Of a stretch of 37,641 nt of DNA, positions 35,024 to 37,641 are shown piece by piece. Source of the stretch: Cytophagales bacterium (GTDB lineage: Bacteria; Bacteroidota; Bacteroidia; Cytophagales; Cytophagaceae). Location: the NCBI GenBank assembly GCA_004294225.1, contig REBA01000030.1, forward strand, positions 1 to 37,641, in the 5' to 3' direction. Every line of letters starts with the position of its first letter. Positions within the stretch are counted from its first letter, which is position 1. Below the pieces are notes generated by a model, which saw nothing but the letters and a program-made list of their open reading frames with translations, was not told the DNA's origin and ran no database searches. A program made the translations under genes and the position numbers.

Positions 35024-35899
35024 ATGAGGTACCAGATAATTCATACTACTGAGTATAAATATAAAGATGTCGTTCACCAATCTTACAGTGAACTTAGGCT
35101 TAGCCCTAACTTTACCCCACATCAAGAATGCATAAGTTGCAAGATAAATATCTTTCCGAATACTAGAACTATGAATAGTAGATTAGACTTTTTCGGAAAT
35201 TTGGTACATAGCTTTTCAATTTGTCAACCACACCAGCAGTTAAAAATTATAGCAGAAAGCATAGTAGAACTTCAGGACAATAAAATTAATTTTAACTTTG
35301 AAAATGGAGTTTCTTCTTGGATAGAAGTTGCTAATATGTTTCAAGTATTTGATGCTAAATTATTGGATATAAAACAATTTATTTTGGACTCTACTTTTGT
35401 TAGAACCACCAATCAAATTAAAAGTTTTGTTGAACCTATTTTTATTTCAGAACCAATTTTATTAAGTGCTGTAAAGAAATTGATGAATGAAATCTATACT
35501 CAATTTGAGTTTAAATCTGGCGCAACCACAATTTCAACGCCCATTGAAGAAGTAATGCTCAGTAGAAAAGGAGTATGCCAAGATTTTGCTCACATTACTG
35601 TTGCTTGCTTGAGAAGTATGGGATTGGCAGCAAGATATGTAAGTGGTTATATAGAAACCATTCCACCTCCGGGAATAGAGAAACTAGTAGGTGCAGATGC
35701 CTCTCACGCATGGGTAAGTGTATATATACCTGAATATGGATGGGTAGATTTTGACCCTACGAATAATATTTTTGTCAATAATCAACATATTACTTTGGCA
35801 GTTGGTAGAGATTATGAAGATATAACTCCAGTTAGAGGTGTGGTTTATAGCGAGGGTGAACAAGAGATGGAGACTATTGTGGATGTGAATAGAATGTAA
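35024..35899 (+). CDS. Transglutaminase-like cysteine peptidase family protein
   Basis: A 291-residue protein with an N-terminal beta domain (about 1-100, YQIIHTTEYKYKDVVHQSYS opening) found in bacterial transglutaminase-like proteins, then the core with C185 in GVCQDFAH, H228 in DASHAWV and D244 in DFDPTNN. This catalytic triad is complete. Members are thought to be peptidases or amide-cleaving enzymes rather than cross-linkers; the substrate is unknown. There is no signal peptide, so it is probably cytoplasmic. Such genes often sit beside alpha-E/circularly permuted ATP-grasp genes, but none are here. The stop codon is part of the terminator stem. Confidence 0.88.
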   Translation: MRYQIIHTTEYKYKDVVHQSYSELRLSPNFTPHQECISCKINIFPNTRTMNSRLDFFGNLVHSFSICQPHQQLKIIAESIVELQDNKINFNFENGVSSWIEVANMFQVFDAKLLDIKQFILDSTFVRTTNQIKSFVEPIFISEPILLSAVKKLMNEIYTQFEFKSGATTISTPIEEVMLSRKGVCQDFAHITVACLRSMGLAARYVSGYIETIPPPGIEKLVGADASHAWVSVYIPEYGWVDFDPTNNIFVNNQHITLAVGRDYEDITPVRGVVYSEGEQEMETIVDVNRM

Positions 35900-35932
35900 A
35901 AAAAGAGCCATTAAATAATGGCTCTTTTTTTA
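35897..35932. terminator. Bidirectional terminator between transglutaminase and ompA genes
   Basis: Arms 35897-35912 and 35917-35932 are perfect 16-bp reverse complements with A7 and T7 tracts and a 4-nt loop. It begins in the TAA stop of the upstream gene and serves both convergent genes. Confidence 0.93.
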
Positions 35933-35955
35933 CAATATTATTCTATTTTTTAAAT

Positions 35956-36897
35956 TTAGAAACCAACTTTAAATTCTACTCTTCTGTTTTTGGCTTTTCC
36001 AGCAGGAGTGGTATTATCAGCGATAGGCTGCTCAGAGCCAAATCCTTCGGAAGTAATATCAGATTCTGAGATTCCTTTAGAAATCAAATAATCCTTAGCA
36101 GCTTTTGCACGAGCTTTAGAAAGTTCTAGATTTTTGTTAGCATCTCCTGAAGCATCAGTATGACCAAAAATATCAAGTTTATATTCATGGTGACTATTCA
36201 TTACTTCTACAACTTTATCTAAAACAGGAAAAGAAGATTTTTTAATTACCGCAGAACCAGTTTCAAATTTTAAACCTGTAAGTGCAGTGCTTAATACTTT
36301 TAAAGTTTTGTCATCTACTTTGGGGCAACCTTTGTTTTCAACCAATCCAGCTACTGCGGGGCATTTGTCGTCTATATCTACGATGCCATCTTTGTCGCTA
36401 TCTGGGCAACCTTTCATATCAGAAGCACCAGCTAAATCAGGACAACGGTCATTGGGGTCTGCTAAACCGTCTCCATCTGTATCCTTACAGCCTTTATGAA
36501 GCTCCACACCTGCAATAGTTGGGCAGGCATCTATGTAATCAGCAATTCCATCCGCATCGCTATCTAAAGGGCAACCCATAGCATCAGTTTTTACTCCAGA
36601 AGGTGTTCCTGCACATTTATCATCATCATCAAAAACACCATCTCCATCAGTATCTAATTTTACTACTGGAGCTGCGACAGCAACTGGTTTAGCAACATTG
36701 CAACACTCATCATAGGATTTGCCATAAGCAAGGTTGGCAACTTTACTTTCAGAGCTTAGCACTGGTATATCATTGCCGTGAACGATTCTAGCACATGATT
36801 TTGAGAACGATTGAGAAAAACTCTGATTACTTGCAAATGTTAATGTTAAAATCACAACAGATTTTGAGATGCTTTTAAAAATTTGAATTAGGTTCAT
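35956..36897 (-). CDS. OmpA-family protein with thrombospondin type 3-like Ca2+ repeats
   Basis: A 313-residue outer-membrane or periplasmic protein. After a signal peptide (about 1-29, ending SFSQ), a short region with three cysteines leads to four calcium-binding repeats (about 81-195). Their cores are DTDGDGVFDDDDKC, DSDADGIADYIDAC, DTDGDGLADPNDRC and DSDKDGIVDIDDKC. A C-terminal OmpA domain (about 205-313) follows, with GHTDASGDANKNLELSKARA holding the peptidoglycan-binding aspartate and arginine (D248, R263). No eight-strand barrel is present, so it is a periplasmic tether rather than a pore. It is convergent with the transglutaminase gene and has a 329-bp upstream gap. Confidence 0.93.
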   Translation of the reverse strand: MNLIQIFKSISKSVVILTLTFASNQSFSQSFSKSCARIVHGNDIPVLSSESKVANLAYGKSYDECCNVAKPVAVAAPVVKLDTDGDGVFDDDDKCAGTPSGVKTDAMGCPLDSDADGIADYIDACPTIAGVELHKGCKDTDGDGLADPNDRCPDLAGASDMKGCPDSDKDGIVDIDDKCPAVAGLVENKGCPKVDDKTLKVLSTALTGLKFETGSAVIKKSSFPVLDKVVEVMNSHHEYKLDIFGHTDASGDANKNLELSKARAKAAKDYLISKGISESDITSEGFGSEQPIADNTTPAGKAKNRRVEFKVGF

Positions 36898-36929
36898 AAT
36901 TAGTCTGTTTTGGTTAAAAATTATATAAG

Positions 36930-37011
36930 TTGTCGTTTTTTGGTTTAAAACTAATGCTAATATATAAATATTTATTATTTTTTCTATTTAGACAGGTATA
37001 AAAAACGACAA
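36930..37011. repeat. 12-bp inverted repeat upstream of ompA-like gene
   Basis: TTGTCGTTTTTT (36930-36941) and its reverse complement (37000-37011) flank a 58-bp AT-rich interval, 33 bases before the OmpA-family start. They may bracket its promoter or bind a regulator. I see no exact TAnnTTTG there and no gene in 36898-37226. Confidence 0.6.
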
Positions 37012-37173
37012 TAAAACAAAAAAAATGTATTTTATCAATATTAAATTATTCTATTATAATTTACTTTAACTATTAGAAATTAGATCACTTTCGAACAAAG
37101 TTATAAAGCCTCGTGATGGAGTATATTTTAGAAGATTTTTCTTTAAACTTTTATAACGCTGCATAAAGCGGTT

Positions 37174-37207
37174 AAAAAAACACTGCCTTTCGGACAGTGC
37201 TTTTTTT
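37174..37207. terminator. Terminator after the RND efflux gene
   Basis: On the minus strand an imperfect stem CACTG/CAGTG closes further with CC/GG on a GAAA tetraloop, flanked by A7 and T7 tracts. It starts about 20 bases after the stop of the RND gene. Confidence 0.85.
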
Positions 37208-37226
37208 GAAATAAAAACAATATCTA

Positions 37227-37641
37227 TTATTTCTTAATTTTTAGCTTAAGCTTTAATTTATCTACCAATAAGTACATAGCAGGAACAAGTATAAGGGTAA
37301 GGAAAGTTGCAAAACTTAGACCGAATATCATTGTCCAAGACAGAGGTCCCCAAAATGCTACACTATCTCCACCAAAGTAAATATGAGGGTTTAGCTCACT
37401 AAATAAAGTTACAAAATCCATATTTAAACCTACTGCCAATGGAATTAATCCTAAGATAGTAGCTGTAGCGGTAAGTAATACTGGGGTCATTCTAGTTTTG
37501 CCTGCTAAAATTATAGCATCGAGTGTTTTCATGCCTTCTTTTTCTAACATCTCGGTAAATTCAACGAGTAGAATTCCATTTCTTACCACTATACCTGCAA
37601 GGGCTACAATACCTATACCAGACATTACTATAGAAAATTCC
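37227..37641 (-). CDS. RND efflux transporter permease, C-terminal fragment
   Basis: The last 137 residues of an AcrB/CzcA-type inner-membrane pump that uses proton flux to expel toxic compounds through an outer-membrane partner. The reading frame is open to the right edge, five codons beyond an internal ATG, so this is the tail of a larger gene (the family is about 1,000 residues). Visible are GIGIVALAGIVVRNGILLVEF, the family's conserved segment with the NGILL motif, AGKTRMTPVLLTA before the next helix, and two further transmembrane segments with FGLSFATFLTLILVPAMYLL. The substrate class cannot be told from the tail. A terminator follows. Confidence 0.93.
   Translation of the reverse strand, partial: EFSIVMSGIGIVALAGIVVRNGILLVEFTEMLEKEGMKTLDAIILAGKTRMTPVLLTATATILGLIPLAVGLNMDFVTLFSELNPHIYFGGDSVAFWGPLSWTMIFGLSFATFLTLILVPAMYLLVDKLKLKLKIKK

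Overview
The window is core chromosome of an AT-rich Bacteroidota bacterium; the order is not resolved from sequence alone. Four things point to this phylum. Two secreted proteins end in type IX secretion sorting domains. The best promoters read TTG-N18/19-TAnnTTTG, the Bacteroidota -33/-7 pattern. Most genes start without a visible Shine-Dalgarno sequence. The content is also typical: an FtsL_2-like protein, a long MraY, an OmpA with calcium-binding repeats, and an Mrp lacking the C-terminal CxxC.

Left part (1-5500), minus strand: mdh and fabI; prfB, with a +1 programmed frameshift that is not visible as a single reading frame; a two-gene unit of type IX secreted proteins, one thioredoxin-like with a CGNC site; and the N-terminus of a dihydrolipoyl dehydrogenase cut by the left edge.

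Centre (5503-21337), minus strand: a nearly complete division and cell wall (dcw) operon in the order mraZ-rsmH-ftsL-ftsI-murE-[S23-type four-helix-bundle gene]-mraY-murD-ftsW-murG-murC-ftsQ-ftsA-ftsZ. It makes lipid II and the divisome core. murF, murB and ddl are not here. The mraZ promoter is clear, and immediately upstream of it lie four MraZ-type boxes spaced exactly 10 bp apart. The S23-type gene between murE and mraY is the most unexpected component of the cluster.

Right part (21734-37641): divergent from dcw are mrp and a NifU C-domain gene (Fe-S assembly). Then follow cysQ and a haem-binding protein (minus strand); a predicted zinc aminopeptidase, a DUF3108 protein, pgi and a DUF1569 protein (plus strand); a cysC-cysD-cysN sulfate activation operon (minus strand); a small secreted protein, a bifunctional RelA/SpoT and a transglutaminase-like protein (plus strand); an OmpA-family protein (minus strand); and the C-terminus of an RND efflux pump cut by the right edge.

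No rRNA, tRNA, insertion sequence, prophage or CRISPR array was seen. The window is mostly housekeeping. The items that merit a second look are the S23 gene inside dcw, the MraZ operator ladder, the prfB recoding site, paired palindromes at the promoter of the thioredoxin-like gene, the CxxC-less Mrp beside a NifU protein, and several unexplained intergenic repeats.
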